Part shown: piece by piece, positions 63,877-64,000 of the stretch
Layout of the letters: every line of letters starts with the position of its first letter
Numbering within the stretch: position 1 is the first letter of the stretch
Assembly: GCF_027244095.1 (NCBI RefSeq)
Contig: NC_069662.1
Location: forward strand, 11,558,501 to 11,622,500
From: Hemicordylus capensis
Lineage: Eukaryota > Chordata > Lepidosauria > Squamata > Cordylidae
DNA: 64,000 bases
Direction: 5' to 3'
Position numbers and translations under genes: made by a program
Notes under the pieces: generated by a model
Databases searched by the model: none
Told to the model about the DNA's origin: nothing
What the model saw: only the letters and a program-made list of their open reading frames with translations

Positions 63877-64000
63877 TTGTGAGCAATTGGCAGGAGTGCG
63901 AGGAGAAAGGAGCCCAAAGCTGGAAAGAGCACCAGGGGATAACACTGAGATTGCGGTCAAGTGTACTGTCTTGACTTGCCTTGTCGGTAGGGCTGGGCAT

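Overview
The window looks like nuclear DNA of a squamate reptile (lizard or snake). It has vertebrate split genes with GT-AG introns and no operons. About half or more of it is dispersed repeats typical of squamates: Sauria/Bov-B-tailed SINEs, SINEs headed by 5S rRNA and tRNA-Ala, L2 and CR1 LINE tails, hAT-type MITEs, and a DIRS and a Ty3/gypsy fossil. The species call is an inference from repeat style and protein similarity, not a database match.

Region by region. 1-19.9 kb is repeat-rich and holds two divergently oriented relaxin/insulin-family peptide genes: only the first exon of one (minus strand, 2.24-2.41 kb) and a complete two-exon gene (plus strand, 13.99-17.12 kb). 19.9-27.8 kb holds a complete six-exon SDR39U1 gene on the minus strand. 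27.76-28.13 kb is a short divergent promoter with an NRF1-type site, shared with EMC4. 29.0-34.4 kb is a complete EMC4 gene on the plus strand. 34.9-63.9 kb is SLC12A6 (potassium-chloride cotransporter KCC3) on the minus strand, tail-to-tail with EMC4. It has 23 coding exons whose splice phases all agree, plus a candidate short first coding exon at the right edge. The upstream end of the gene probably lies outside the window.

SLC12A6 introns carry most of the larger fossils: a nearly whole DIRS-type tyrosine-recombinase retrotransposon (43.2-48.8 kb), a heavily decayed Ty3/gypsy element (57.0-62.3 kb) with an intronless PSMB2 retrocopy lying antisense between its LTR remnants, and a chain of GC-rich hairpins (55.3-55.8 kb).

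The protein genes are unrelated housekeeping or secreted functions: an atypical SDR oxidoreductase, an ER insertase subunit, an ion cotransporter and relaxin-like hormones. They share no pathway; the only visible coupling is the divergent SDR39U1/EMC4 promoter and the converging 3' ends of EMC4 and SLC12A6. The most unusual material is structural: two chains of back-to-back unrelated hairpins, several long fold-back elements, and about fifteen copies of a palindromic hAT MITE, several flanked by 8-bp target duplications and carrying an ACTACAACTCCCA motif.
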